A stretch of 42,500 bases of DNA from Mesostigma viride. Taxonomy: Eukaryota; Streptophyta; Mesostigmatophyceae; Mesostigmatales; Mesostigmataceae. The notes beneath the pieces are model-generated. The model was not told the DNA's origin. It saw only the letters and a list, made by a program, of their open reading frames with translations, and made no database searches. Made by a program: the position numbers and the translations under genes. Positions 36,501 to 42,500 of the stretch are shown here, in pieces. Position 1 is the stretch's first letter, and each line of letters starts with the position of its first letter. The stretch is taken from NCBI GenBank assembly GCA_009746045.1, contig RPFO01000256.1:606429-648928 (forward strand), written 5' to 3'.

Positions 36501-39170
36501 TTTGCCGCGGCATGTTATGTTGGCCACTCTATGGTTTGTTGGCCACACTACTGTATGTTGGCCACTCTATTGTGTGTTGGCCACTCTATGGTATGTTGGC
36601 CACGCTATTGTGTGTTGGCCACACTATGGTATGTTGGCCACGCTATCGTGTGTTGGCCACACTACTGTATGTTGGCCACTCTATTGTGTGTTGGCCACAC
36701 TACTGTATGTTGGCCACGCTATTTTGTGTTGGCCACTCTATGGTGTGTTGGCCACGCTATGGCATGTTTGCCACACTATGTTATGTTGCCACGCTAGTTC
36801 TGATTTGCCACGCTAGTTCACATGGGCCACGCTTTTCTATGCACATAGGCCACGCTAGTTCACATAGGCCACGCTTTTCTATGCACATAGGCCACGCTAG
36901 TTCACATGGGCCACGCTATTCTATGCACATAGGCCACGCTAGTTCACATGGGCCACGCTATTCTATGCACATAGGCCACGCTAGTTTACATAGGCCACGC
37001 TATTCTATGCACATAGGCCACGCTAGTTCACATAGGCCACGCTATTCTATGCACATAGGCCACGCTAGTTCACATGGGCCACGCTATTCTATGCACATAG
37101 GCCACGCTAGTTCACATAGGCCACGCTATTCTATGCACATAGGCCACGCTAGTTTACATAGGCCACGCTATTCTATGCACATAGGCCACGCTAGTTCACA
37201 TAGGCCACGCTATTCTATGCACATAGGCCACGCTAGTTCACATGGGCCACGCTATTCTATGCACATAGGCCACGCTAGTTCACATAGGCCACGCTATTCT
37301 ATGCACATAGGCCACGCTAGTTTACATAGGCCACGCTAGTTTACATAGGCCACGCTATTCTATGCACATAGGCCACGCTAGTTCACATAGGCCACGCTAT
37401 TCTATGCACATAGGCCACGCTAGTTCACATGGGCCACGCTATTCTATGCACATAGGCCACGCTAGTTCACATGGGCCACGCTGTTCTATGGCGCTGTGGT
37501 GTGGCTACGGTGACGTATTTGGAGTGCATGGTTTTGTGGGCCGGCATGCATGGGTTTGTGAGATGGCGTGCTACGGGAGATGCGTTGTACCTGATGGGAA
37601 GGGTAAAACCGCTGCAACCAAGAGGGGAGCATCCACAAAGGACGGGCCGTGGCACACGGGCCATGCCAGGCACTCAGTGCTTGCTGTCGGCATTCCTTGC
37701 GCTGCCATTCATCATCGGCGACGAGAGTTTGGGAACTCTCAAAAACGTGTACTCCCAATACATGGCCCGATAAGTGATTGGGGGGGATGGTGTGCATACA
37801 AATTATTGCTACGCATGCTTGACGCACTTCAGTACAATCTGGCCGTTCGCGTATTCATCCATGCGTATGGTCAGCAGTGGGAAGTAAAATCTGCTCTCTG
37901 TTAGTAGCAGTAGCTTACTCTACTAGTATAAATGGCCGTGGCCACAATGCACTTTTATTGTACAATGCGTGTTAGTCGTACAATGTGCGTTCACTGTAAG
38001 TGGTAGTGTGGGTCGTTTGTAGGTGGAATTACGAATGTCGTGTGCTGCTGCGGACCCTGGCCACTGCCATGTATCTCCTAGCTGTTGCACCCCGCTTGTT
38101 AGCAGCATGTGTTGCCTTCTGGCTTTTTATATTAGTGCCTTAATAAAGTGGGCCATGTGTATACTTAACCCTGATGCAGGCGGTACTTAACCCTAATTGC
38201 TGCCTTACTTGGGCCATGTGTGTCCTTAACCCTTAACCCTAACGCATCCCCTGGCATTCCGCCGCATGATGCGTTTATTCCGACACTTGCTCACGTATAC
38301 ATGAGGTCATCGTTAGTGCATGGATTTGTGCTATGAATGCATTCCCTGCTTATCTATATTGCTCCCCTGCATGTTTATCCAACGCCTCCCGGCATTTTTA
38401 TCCACACACCCCACAGGGACGGCTCGGTGTTTGACTGCGACTTTAACCAGCAGCTGGACATCGGCGTCACGGGCAAGAAGAGGACGGTGTTTGATTTCGA
38501 GTCGCTCGATGAGCTCACGGGGTGGAAGGTGGCGACCGATAATCACTGCTTCGGGTGCGTGGCGACCGCGTGGGCTTGGTGCATGGGATGGAGAAATGCA
38601 AGAAATGCGCAGCCAAGCATGTAATCAGTCAATTAGTCTTAGTAAGCGGGTGACTCTCAAACAATCTCAATAAGCATGCGATGGTCGAAACATGCGGTGG
38701 CAACCGTTCACCTATCGTAGCGCTATTCTTCAGAACTCATAAAAAGGGGAATAAGGAGTGGGGGCGGGACAGGAGAAGCGGGGAAACGGGGGGGGAGGGG
38801 GGGAAGGGGCGAGGGATGGAGAGGGGGAGGGTTGCAAGGGGATGGAAGGAACGTGCAAAGAGTGTGCTGGAAGGTAGGAAAGTTTATTCGAATGTATGCA
38901 TGACATGGGAATTTCCCATCATGGCATGTAAACTGCAAACGTCACCGAGACCCCCCATGCCACCCAACGTCACCCAATTCCATGCCAAGTGATCGGTCTT
39001 GCGACGGCTCGCCATGCCTTTAGTATAGGCTGCCATGTGTCCGTGTGCCCCTGTGCTCCTCTTGTCCGCTTGCTGCAATGTGTTCATGTGATCCTCTTGT
39101 CTGCTTGATCTTGTCTGCCTGCAGGTGCACTGCTGGCGCGGGATCCAGCTGTCAGGGCACAACGGCGTGA
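18559..39170 (+). CDS. arsS: arsenosugar biosynthesis radical SAM protein ArsS-like, at least 12 exons
   Basis: Exons: 18559-18735, 20264-20407, 22711-22790, 23893-23977, 25151-25234, 25895-25953, 26666-26765, 27780-27850, 28798-28852, 36374-36438, 38417-38554, 39125-39170 (TGA at the end). Every junction has AG/GT sites and matching phases, giving one frame of 367 aa; the N-terminal leader is not included. Exon 2 holds the radical SAM cluster motif C-x3-C-x2-C (CNQACSHC). Exons 3-4 read DITGGAPELN and VIDRCNLTVLEEPGQ, exon 7 LVYNPSGAFLPP, exon 8 NMPIKR, exon 11 DCDFNQQLD, and exons 11-12 a Cys-rich end (CFGCTAGAGSSC). These are the signature blocks of ArsS, which adds a deoxyadenosyl group to methylated arsenic on the way to arsenosugars. 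Order and length match bacterial and algal relatives. Intron 9 (7.5 kb) contains the polymerase-bearing element. Confidence 0.92.
18955..19095 (+). repeat. degenerate tandem repeat, unit about 35 bp
   Basis: About four imperfect units share CCTGACGGGCT and AAACAGGA (for example at 18980, 19005 and 19045). They lie in arsS intron 1. No function is visible. Confidence 0.6.
19132..19268. repeat. tandem pair of hairpin-forming units
   Basis: Two copies of a unit of about 65 bases, each bounded by GGGATACCCC. Each contains an 11-bp perfect inverted repeat, AATACTACTAT / ATAGTAGTATT. The loop is TATG in the first (19142-19167) and a single G in the second (19207-19229). A third unit start follows at 19256. 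They lie in arsS intron 1 and could form cruciforms. Confidence 0.75.
19498..19570 (+). repeat. short ACAGTATAGT repeat cluster
   Basis: ACAGTATAGT recurs three times, and AGTGACCCAATGTT twice, within 70 bases in arsS intron 1. This is a simple local duplication. Confidence 0.6.
20102..20203 (+). repeat. tandem copy of the arsS exon 2 acceptor and exon start
   Basis: About 100 bases duplicate the adjacent 20203-20301 with roughly 85% identity by eye. Both contain CCTTGTGTGCACG, a GCAG acceptor, then GGGCACGCT and GCACGGCCGCCAGCATCC of exon 2. The upstream copy keeps a plausible acceptor and an open frame for 12 codons, so it is a decoy or alternative 3' splice site. Confidence 0.85.
20427..20510 (+). 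repeat. decayed copies of the arsS exon 2 end and donor
   Basis: Exon 2 ends ATGGACCGGAGCACGGTGG ... ATGC|GTGAGTGAC. The next 45 bases repeat this as GGTGGACCGCAGCGTGGTGG ... ACGC|GTGGGTGAC, and a third, more decayed unit follows to about 20510. Fainter relatives occur near 20840 and 20930. These are duplications across a splice donor. Confidence 0.75.
21065..21855 (+). repeat. minisatellite, 26-28 bp unit, about 28 copies
   Basis: The core CGGTCCTGTGCTCAAGG is repeated about 28 times, separated by GGTTGGTTCG variants of slightly different length. There is no stop codon in any forward frame, which produces long apparent open frames, but these are repeats inside arsS intron 2 and not genes. 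Copies are nearly identical, so the array expanded or homogenised recently. Confidence 0.95.
22469..22632 (+). repeat. three decayed copies of the arsS exon 3 acceptor and exon start
   Basis: Exon 3 begins GCAG|CTCAAGCTGTTGGATTG at 22707. Upstream are GCAGCGCTAGCTGTTAGA (22471), GCAGCGCAAGCTGTTGGA (22535) and GCAGCTGTTTGGACTGCG (22599), the last continuing with CGCCCAGCATCCACC like the exon. They are spaced 64 bases apart and share the linker CATAAACCCGATCATTG. This is a tandem array built from an acceptor-exon edge. Confidence 0.8.
23640..23835 (+). repeat. imperfect repeats of about 60-70 bp before arsS exon 4
   Basis: GCTACGGTGTG-GTC-CTAT and TACAGTAA/TATAGTAAT motifs recur three times with GGTTGTCTCA between them. 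They lie in intron 3. Some copies contain TTACAG|TAAG, which resembles an acceptor next to a donor, but no exon sequence is recognisable. Confidence 0.5.
23998..24095 (+). repeat. decayed copies of the arsS exon 4 end and donor
   Basis: Exon 4 ends CCGGGGCAGCAG|GTGGGGG at 23966-23984. TCGGGGCAGCAGGTTGGGGG follows at 24001 and CCAGGCAGCAGGTGGGGG at 24068, each in the downstream intron with the donor GT kept. The copies carry CCTTATAG / CCTTGGCT / CCCTATGA after the G run. Confidence 0.8.
24662..25110 (+). repeat. 27-bp minisatellite, about 16 copies, just upstream of arsS exon 5
   Basis: The core CATCATTCAAGAAGGAACC is repeated every 27 bases, with a variant GATGGAAAG in some units. The period is a multiple of three. 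One frame has no stop and runs in register into exon 5 at 25151, encoding a nine-residue repeat (TIIQEGTLT). It lies in intron 4. Because it is next to a good acceptor, retention would extend exon 5, but I regard it as intronic. Confidence 0.93.
25313..25340 (+). repeat. partial copy of arsS exon 5 in intron 5
   Basis: GCGTGGTGGCGTCACTCCCC at 25315 matches exon 5 GCGTGGTGGCGTCGCTCCCC at 25186 except for one base, and then decays. The distance is 129 bases. Confidence 0.75.
26480..26655 (+). repeat. 16-17 bp minisatellite before arsS exon 7
   Basis: TCTATTCTATGTCTTCA and variants occur about ten times, ending ten bases before the acceptor at 26663. The array is pyrimidine-rich on the plus strand, so it also serves as the polypyrimidine tract of intron 6. 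Confidence 0.85.
26753..26810 (+). repeat. exact 29-bp tandem duplication across the arsS exon 7 donor
   Basis: The 29 bases at 26753-26781, from GGTGGCATACAAG through the donor GTAATTTGTTATCTGT, are repeated without change at 26782-26810, and a third unit starts at 26811. Two identical AAG|GTAATT donors therefore stand 29 bases apart. Use of the second would shift the reading frame. Confidence 0.95.
27025..27505 (+). repeat. minisatellite, unit about 33-35 bp, arsS intron 7
   Basis: TATCCGTTCCTATTCATGAA followed by CCGTTACTATCCAC is repeated about 13 times with small variations and deletions. There are no stops in one frame, so it yields spurious open frames. Confidence 0.92.
27870..27978 (+). 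repeat. CTTGACGCGCCCCTCGTTC repeat, arsS intron 8
   Basis: About five imperfect units of 19-20 bases (CTTGACGCGCCCCTCTTTC and variants) directly after exon 8. No relation to the exon is seen. Confidence 0.75.
28903..28927 (+). repeat. copy of the arsS exon 9 end and donor
   Basis: AGTACATGCAGCTGCTGGTG at 28904 repeats the exon 9 end AATACATGCAGCTGCTG|GTG at 28836 with one change. The unit is about 69 bases. The copied donor is GTGATT instead of GTGAGT. Confidence 0.85.
29057..29119 (+). repeat. (TATAC)n microsatellite
   Basis: About 12 uninterrupted copies of a five-base unit in arsS intron 9. Confidence 0.95.
29548..29803 (+). repeat. 14-bp minisatellite, about 18 copies
   Basis: TGCTGGGCTCCTTC is repeated with few changes in arsS intron 9, about 160 bases before the polymerase-bearing element. 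No stops in the forward frames; not a gene. Confidence 0.94.
29967..31046 (+). repeat. left terminal inverted repeat arm
   Basis: The arm runs from AGTTAGG at the TACTG duplication to GGGATGCT at 31046, inside ORF1. It matches the inverse of 35031-36109. It encodes the 40-aa fragment and the first 257 or so codons of ORF1. Confidence 0.92.
30090..30212 (+). CDS. 40-aa C-terminal fragment of an unknown protein (left arm)
   Basis: From ATG 30090 to TAA 30210-30212; the frame is open about 11 codons further upstream. The residues are dense and protein-like (MDFIEQCLLGANDRDLRFFY and on), which suggests the tail of a longer protein cut off by the element end. The identical frame is in the right arm at 35986-35864. 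Family not recognised. Confidence 0.45.
   Translation: MDFIEQCLLGANDRDLRFFYDHLDLFRTVKVYPVQSVIAE
30274..31560 (+). CDS. element ORF1, 428 aa, unknown, acidic C-terminal tail
   Basis: Starts at ATG 30274, ends TAG 31560. The first 260 residues look globular, with beta-rich stretches (VITLSIAPAKM, VTVVYPSGSYVQVLYVDNVI). Residues 260-400 are Gly/Ser/Asn/Thr-rich and disordered, with two GGLFG motifs. The end is acidic (DSSDEEK). A folded core plus a flexible linker plus an acidic tail, next to a DNA polymerase, is the plan of many single-stranded-DNA-binding replication proteins, but no family signature is seen and this stays a guess. About 60% of the gene lies inside the left inverted-repeat arm, so a broken partial copy exists at the other end. 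This copy is intact. Confidence 0.75.
   Translation: MPLEIQAISEGALDAYGVADGCPYMQKADESFKFLKLGSTAAMMNDKDTHVITLSIAPAKMSRNPRARSTMYDYRQVTVVYPSGSYVQVLYVDNVIVTAAPQAVGKSYGSSGDSGDTRTRNVNFSLIGIPANIMAGIYGAIETELSHKDCGLKLSSAALANGFRWVTAGLGNGGRGSSATVRYKKSDGSIASVNQLKDALSEYSQDRNVSSRCRLSLTLTKPSDSAVHEYDISFKVHAILFMEPSDVKPPGMTMSGMLEDDELEGAMPASRGRPGHASDVNNLSRNFGTGMRMSGGHGDIRAGAGSNRTNSTMFSATGTQSNAHTAPKVPGGLFGVVAPATPNTSKDGAHSLTGSVVSASNTPSSGGKNTPARTGGLFGPETGNLDRDLRIDQGNLNIGLNGDMPNDEAPVEDWTRAADAVDSSDEEK
31756..33562 (+). pseudogene. family-B DNA polymerase, broken by a frameshift
   Basis: The main frame is 31756-33351 (first ATG 31774). Exo II is AHNGFKFD (31873-31896) and Exo III YNVRD (32170-32184). Polymerase motif A is DVKSLYP (32440), motif B KILANSMYG (32707) and motif C YGDTDS (32857); KKNYA is at 33034 and KGL near 33091. 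The Exo I Asp-x-Glu is missing: the frame starts too late, and I see no such motif upstream in another frame. Near 33260-33290 the frame is lost. The C-terminal part continues in the next frame to the TGA at 33562 (GDSVLYKWVDHQGNS and following). The motif A to B distance of about 85 residues and the lack of protein-primed insertions fit RNA-primed viral or delta-like polymerases. It would replicate the element's DNA; this copy is probably dead. Confidence 0.9.
33641..35431 (+). CDS. element ORF3, unrecognised protein truncated at the inverted-repeat junction
   Basis: ATG at 33641. The first 463 codons (to 35030) look like a genuine protein: a balanced composition, many Cys, Met, Tyr and Trp, and segments such as FICPIYAPQSLFAGRSRLVS and TTWTGGWFDVNVCNLM. 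From 35031 on, the frame reads the antisense strand of ORF1 in the right arm, so the last 133 codons are accidental. The original C-terminus has been lost. I do not recognise the family. A capsid, primase or other viral role is possible, but nothing in the sequence decides it. Confidence 0.7.
   Translation: MNNPVYTQSPVRLAKLSANRSVPPEARPHLLARCIADISGNVNRPTRQPDLVGGSDTKMEVMYIFDDFLGRSTSLWGTPWGLIQYPEDMFNYSFMAYVSNPPLDANMPPYSIAHYLADRFPSHNVFNDMLKSNREFCNQEGVKALPGTTSLCIMTPTATMDNLKGYTSCECAPGMYPPNHERVEVTPGLYGIIKDNTMIDMTHEHVRDIPEFAREERMPGAREMPPEYKYFICPIYAPQSLFAGRSRLVSMFVTVRYCNRMLWKKYLSFCSEVWKICNLVQASKVTEESADMVLVSTCFGMRDTIDKETFYVDLLDKVFAVWVYHYRAEESPATFYTIRPDFICPQYFMCTHHPKNNADGGLFMSCSPNVALKKVRVNPRFEYHGKGKFTTWTGGWFDVNVCNLMLHNVIPRLHSHMMSAMGQEGLMNEIVPEGRRCSYLASMIPYVLYSEPPRPQLGTNMIIQHPRHGHTWRLHVARLHEKDGVYLEANVILVDCRVGWLCQSERQATPGADVPVLAVLTESVLELIDASDTPIRLLVPDCGRGTSPTVTETCSNPPESVSQSGTRELQATIFVRQLCLNGTVYASHDVRRYPDQ
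35031..35802 (-). pseudogene. partial, frameshifted second copy of ORF1
   Basis: Starts at ATG 35802 on the minus strand and repeats the first 257 or so codons of ORF1. A one-base deletion at about 35483, compared with the left arm, breaks the frame after 105 codons. The copy stops at the arm's inner end (35031), so it lacks the linker and acidic tail. Confidence 0.88.
35864..35986 (-). CDS. 40-aa C-terminal fragment of an unknown protein (right arm)
   Basis: Inverted copy of the fragment at 30090-30212, with the frame unchanged. It is present only because it lies in the inverted repeat. Confidence 0.4.
   Translation of the reverse strand: MDFIEQCLLGANDRDLRFFYDHLDLFRTVKVYPVQSVIAE
36478..36800 (+). 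repeat. TGTTGGCCAC repeat, unit about 20 bp, arsS intron 10
   Basis: GTATGTTGGCCACACTA / GTGTGTTGGCCACTCTA alternate about 15 times, starting 40 bases after the exon 10 donor. No stops in the forward frames; not coding. Confidence 0.9.
36800..37492 (+). repeat. minisatellite, unit about 45 bp, about 15 copies, arsS intron 10
   Basis: Each unit combines GGCCACGCTAGTTCACATGG and GGCCACGCTATTCTATGCAC. It continues directly from the shorter TTGGCCAC repeat, sharing GGCCACGCTA, so the longer unit probably grew out of the shorter one. Confidence 0.93.
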
Positions 39171-39916
39171 TGGCAACTTCGGTCACATCGTCGATTACAT
39201 GATCGTTCCTCATGGAAGGCTCGTTCACGGACCTTGTTGGTAACAGGATCATCTCCAGGAGCGGTCGATCTGCGTCAGTAGTTGGTAATGGGAGAGGTGC
39301 CCAGTGGCTGGGATAGTAGCACGTTGTTGATGTATCACTAATAAGTGAGACAACCCTTGACCAGCTGGAAGTTCAATGGTGGTTACAGTTTCAATGAGAC
39401 AACCAACGCAGGATGGCATTACAGCCATTACTGTACTATAGTGAGGATGATGTCAAGGAGACAACCACCGCAGGCCAGAAACCTGGAGAATCCGGACCAT
39501 GGTATCTCAAGCCCGCTGCTGTCTGATCCGCGTTTGTCAAGCCATTCAGGATGATGGAAATGAATGGAGCTGGAAATGCGTAGCCGTTTACGTTGAAGTT
39601 ATCAAATGAGACAGCCAGCGCAGGCCAGAAGTGTACGTTAAAGTTATGGCTGGCTAATGTTCAGAGCGAGACCTTGACGATTTAGCTAAAAAACAAAAAC
39701 CACGAGATCAGTGCGTTTGTTCCTAGCCCCCAGGGGTGTCCAGAATTGTAAGCACCACTGCTGCGATTGCTCCCACACCATGTGCATCACACAATTGCCC
39801 TCGGCCTTCATTACCGTCTGCCACCAATCTTTACGCGTCATCTACCTCCATATATTACACACAAACCAGGGGGGGGGGGGGGGCGGGCGTGAGCCCGCCC
39901 CGTCGAGGGTAGCACA
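39171..39916 (+). other. 3' flank of arsS
   Basis: No gene seen. GAGACAACC-ACGCAGG and variants recur four times between 39349 and 39625. TGTAA at about 39745 is a candidate algal polyadenylation signal but is far from the stop. At 39865-39900 a run of G leads into a perfect hairpin, GGGCGGGC-GTGA-GCCCGCCC (39881-39900). Confidence 0.45.
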
Positions 39917-40259
39917 TTAATTAATTAATTAGACTCGTGCTCCCGTTGGGGAGTCACGGAGCATTAACCCCGATGGATGGATGGATGGATGGGTGCAAAC
40001 ATTCCTACCGGTCTAATCTATCTACATTGGCTACATACTACATCTATCTAACAGCATTCTAACTACAACATCTATCTAGGCAGCCGCACGCTGCCCGAGG
40101 GGGAGCTATCTGGCGTGCCTCCCGCGGGATTGCACACGCGGGCGCTTCCCCACTGGGGGGGGCTCATTGTCCTCTATGACCTGGGCCCACTTGGCCTTGT
40201 CCATCATCTTCTTCCATGCAAATCACGGAGAGGCCGAGGCCCCCCATGTCCTCTACTAG
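39917..40259 (-). mobile_element. LINE 3' end, minus strand (left arm of a palindrome)
   Basis: On the minus strand this reads the C-terminus of a non-LTR retrotransposon ORF (KKMMDKAKWAQVIEDNEPPP and on, stop TAG 40108-40106). A 3' untranslated part follows with CATCCATCCATC, the hairpin ACTCCCCAACGGGAGCAC and a (TTAA)n tail. A four-base insertion near 40215 relative to the right arm shifts the frame. It is truncated at the 5' side. Confidence 0.75.
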
Positions 40260-40434
40260 GGTAGCACATGTCCATGCCTAGCCTATCGGGGAAAGTCCAC
40301 GGAGGGCGGCGCCGCCCGGCCGGGGCGCGCGCAGCCGGCCTGGGGCATGCCACGTTCAAGAACACAACGCCCGGGGTGGGCGGGCTTGACCAGTGCCAGC
40401 TAGTCTGCCTGATGTATCTACCTGATAGACTGGT

Positions 40435-40890
40435 AGACACCTCACGTGGCCCCCCGCAGGACTGCGACCAGCCCAGCCTGGCCGGCACCTCCTGACGTGG
40501 GCTGGGCCCAGTGATGTTAGACGCCGCAAGGCCCGCACCTTCAAAGAACAGCTAGTAGAGGACATGGGAGGCCTAGGCCTCTCCGTGATTTGGAAGAAGA
40601 TGATGGACAAGGCCAAGTGGGCCCAGGTCATAGAGGACAACGAGCCCCCCCCCGTGGGGAAGCGCCCGCGTGTGCAATCCCGCGGGAGGCACGCCAGATA
40701 GCTCCCCCTAGGGCAGCGTGCGGCTGCCTAGATAGATGTTGTAGTTAGAATGCTGTTAGATAGACGTAGTATGTAGCCAACATAGATAGATTAGACCGGT
40801 AGGAATGTTTGCACCCATCCATCCATCCATCGAGGTTAATGCTCCGTGACTCCCCAACGGGAGCACGAGTCTAATTAATTAATTAATTAA
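40435..40890 (+). mobile_element. LINE 3' end, plus strand (right arm of a palindrome)
   Basis: Coding remnant in frame from about 40435 to TAG 40699-40701 (RRRKARTFKEQLVEDMGGLG then KKMMDKAKWAQVIEDN). The pattern R-x-ARTF-x-x-QL-x-ED...W resembles the C-terminal end of RTE/L1-type LINE reverse-transcriptase proteins. The 3' untranslated part ends with the CTCCC-CAAC-GGGAG hairpin and (TTAA)n at 40868-40890. Bases 40552-40890 are the inverse of 39917-40259. Confidence 0.75.
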
Positions 40891-40904
40891 TCTACCTGAT
40901 CTGT

Positions 40905-41217
40905 GCGGGCCAGGTGCCCGGCTAGCTAGGCCCAGGCGCCTGTGCCTAAGAATGTGGGAAACATAAGGTAAATCAGTGTATCTATCCTCATTGCTAATGT
41001 GCAAACCAAAGGGAATATATTTATAAAGTGCCGTGCGCAGCATCTTGGTGACGGTGCCGTCGAGTTGTTTCTCCAGCTCCTGCGTCAGCGTCCACATCTC
41101 GGAACCGTAGGTCAGGATCGTCAGAATTTTTACGACCTTGCACAGGCCGGTCGCGCACAAGCCGGGGCAGGGCGGCCAGCTATACTCTGATCGGCTATAC
41201 GTATATGAAGGAGACAA
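40905..41217 (-). pseudogene. LINE reverse transcriptase fragment
   Basis: On the minus strand, ILTYGSEMWTLTQELEKQLD and KMLRTAL...SNEDRYTDLP...ILRHRRLGLA is the post-catalytic region common to RTE/CR1-like LINE reverse transcriptases (LTYGSE-W--T, RMLR, RRL---GH). It is cut off on the right, where the other LINE end abuts. It lacks catalytic motifs and is a dead remnant. Confidence 0.8.
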
Positions 41218-41221
41218 TTAT

Positions 41222-41650
41222 TAATTAACAGCGTTACGTGAGCATTAGCCCTCCGTACAGTCGAGACAATTATTAAAATTAAATTAAATTAAATTATAAC
41301 ATGCCTCCGTGGGGAGGTCATGTAGCACATATTTCATGATGGATGGGGTGGAGGAAGCCGCGTGATCGAACTATCCTAACTCTATCTAGAAAATCCTAAC
41401 TGCACTACTCATCAAAACGCCTCCTCCGCTTGGGGGGAGGTGGCTTGCCCACAGGGTCGGGCGTGTGTGCCTTGACAATCTTCTTCCACCGCGTCTTGTC
41501 CTGCATGGCAGTCCAAAGACGGGAGAGAGAGTGGATGCGGTGCTCAAACTGGGCTGGGACCACGAGGTCGTCCAGCAGCATCTGAACGTAGTTGGTGACA
41601 GGTTTCCCTACCCTTTTGGGAATGTCCTTGGGGCCAGGCCAGAGAGACAA
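41222..41650 (-). mobile_element. second LINE 3' end, related family
   Basis: Minus-strand frame 41650-41405 ends with a basic tail (WTAMQDKTRWKKIVKAHTPD ... KRRRRFDE) that parallels the C-terminus of the neighbouring LINE (W/K-rich, then PPP and basic residues). The 3' part holds the hairpin CCTCCCCACGGAGG near 41310-41323 and an (AATTT)n-like tail at 41270-41297. It is the same layout as the 40552-40890 copy with a different sequence, hence a related family. Confidence 0.65.
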
Positions 41651-42500
41651 TTATACGTATGTATAATTCCCTTCCCCTTCTCCTTGATGTATATTATACC
41701 CTTGTTTTGCATGTCTCGTGCACTTTTAACCCGTGTTTTTTTAATTAGAACGCGATATATCGCGTTGTAAGCTTTTTTTAGAACGCGTATAGCACCTAAG
41801 GAAAATTTTTTTTCATGGTCATGTATATACTTTCCTGAAAGCCCATAAATCAAAGGATTTTTTGAGCTACTCAGACCTACAAACTGCTTATTCATTAGAG
41901 AGATACACTGGTTTGAATACAGGGGGGTCTGACCATGACCGCGATTTCTTGACCCTAGGTCACAAGTCATGCGCTTATTCACAAATGGTTCATGAAAAAA
42001 ATCTGGCTTCTTGCACGAGCTATGGGCAACATATGCAGGCTCTGTGAAACAAAACTCAGGCCCATTGGGCCACTGGAGCTATTTTTCATTAGCATCACAA
42101 TTACAACGCAGTACAACGCAGTGGGAAACATGAGAGCCCTTGACAACATTACGCAACGACCCGAGCCCCATAAACGGGGCCATAGTGAGCTTGGAGGGTC
42201 AAAACGTTGAACATAGGCGTTGTATAAGTTATACAGCATCAAACATGCATCAAACATCATGACTGGATGACCTAATATGACTGAATCAGGCAGCCATAGC
42301 CAAAGCATCATCCACTCTCACAACGTGTTGAGCACATGCCTCGTGGGAATGGAGGTGCTGGGTTTTCATTCCATAACGCGTGCAATACTGAAAGAAAGAG
42401 GCACGTGTAATGCAAGGCTTGGATAGGTTGAGTGATCCATGAGCTTACATGCAGGCAAAGATGACGCTGGAATGCATGCTAGCAAATGGTGGCAAGATGC
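41651..42500. other. gene-free end of window
   Basis: AT-richer sequence with short poly-T runs and no coding region I can support on either strand. The short open frames (41608-41982 minus, 41979-42311 minus) have no recognisable features. It may belong to the LINE body or the next gene's flank. Confidence 0.4.

Noticed and set aside
36443-37904. Open frames of 298 and 180 codons with repeating GHASSHRPRYSMHI
   Set aside because: Direct products of the intron 10 minisatellites; the repeat is not coding and has no non-repeat conserved part.
38163-38248. TTAACCCTAA-like stretch resembling telomere repeats
   Set aside because: Only scattered, imperfect units in an intron; too short for an interstitial telomere array.

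Overview
The window looks like nuclear DNA of a eukaryotic green alga, probably a chlorophyte. It carries two host genes cut into many small exons by GT-AG introns. One product begins with a plastid-transit-like leader and the other is an algal/bacterial-type arsenosugar radical SAM enzyme. Introns are full of minisatellites, and there are Ty3/gypsy and LINE elements. I cannot name the species from sequence alone.

Region by region. (1) 1-10731: a nearly intact Ty3/gypsy LTR retrotransposon. Gag is at 1435-3243 and a 2012-codon Pol at 3243-9281. Pol carries protease, a cytosine-5 DNA methyltransferase domain, RT-RNase H, integrase and a C-terminal PHD finger. Near-identical long terminal repeats lie at 1-1140 (cut by the window edge) and about 9310-10590, followed by a third partial LTR start. 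(2) 10732-12855: no gene found; one LINE 3'-end scrap. (3) 12856-16018, minus strand: a six-exon gene for a clavaminate-synthase-like/TauD-family Fe(II)/2-oxoglutarate dioxygenase, 428 aa. (4) 16019-18558: a divergent intergenic/5' region with a nested inverted-repeat element flanked by 17-bp direct repeats. (5) 18559-39170, plus strand: an arsS-like gene in at least 12 exons spread over 20.6 kb. I could join the exons phase by phase into one 367-aa open frame ending in TGA. (6) 29967-36109, inside arsS intron 9: a 6.1-kb foreign element with 1.08-kb terminal inverted repeats and a 5-bp TACTG target duplication. It carries a family-B DNA polymerase (broken), a 428-aa protein with an acidic tail, an unrecognised protein truncated at the inverted-repeat junction, and a 40-aa fragment in each arm. 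(7) 39917-41650: LINE 3' ends, two of them forming a palindrome. (8) 41651-42500: nothing recognised.

The most unusual signals are four. First, the intronic DNA-virus-like element, which looks like a snap-back deletion derivative of something larger. Second, a retrotransposon that combines a DNA methyltransferase and a PHD finger in one polyprotein. Third, a recurrent pattern in both host genes: introns contain decaying tandem copies of the adjacent exon edge with its splice site. Fourth, the host introns appear to have grown mainly by repeats. The two host genes are divergent neighbours and may share a control region, but a joint role is only inference.
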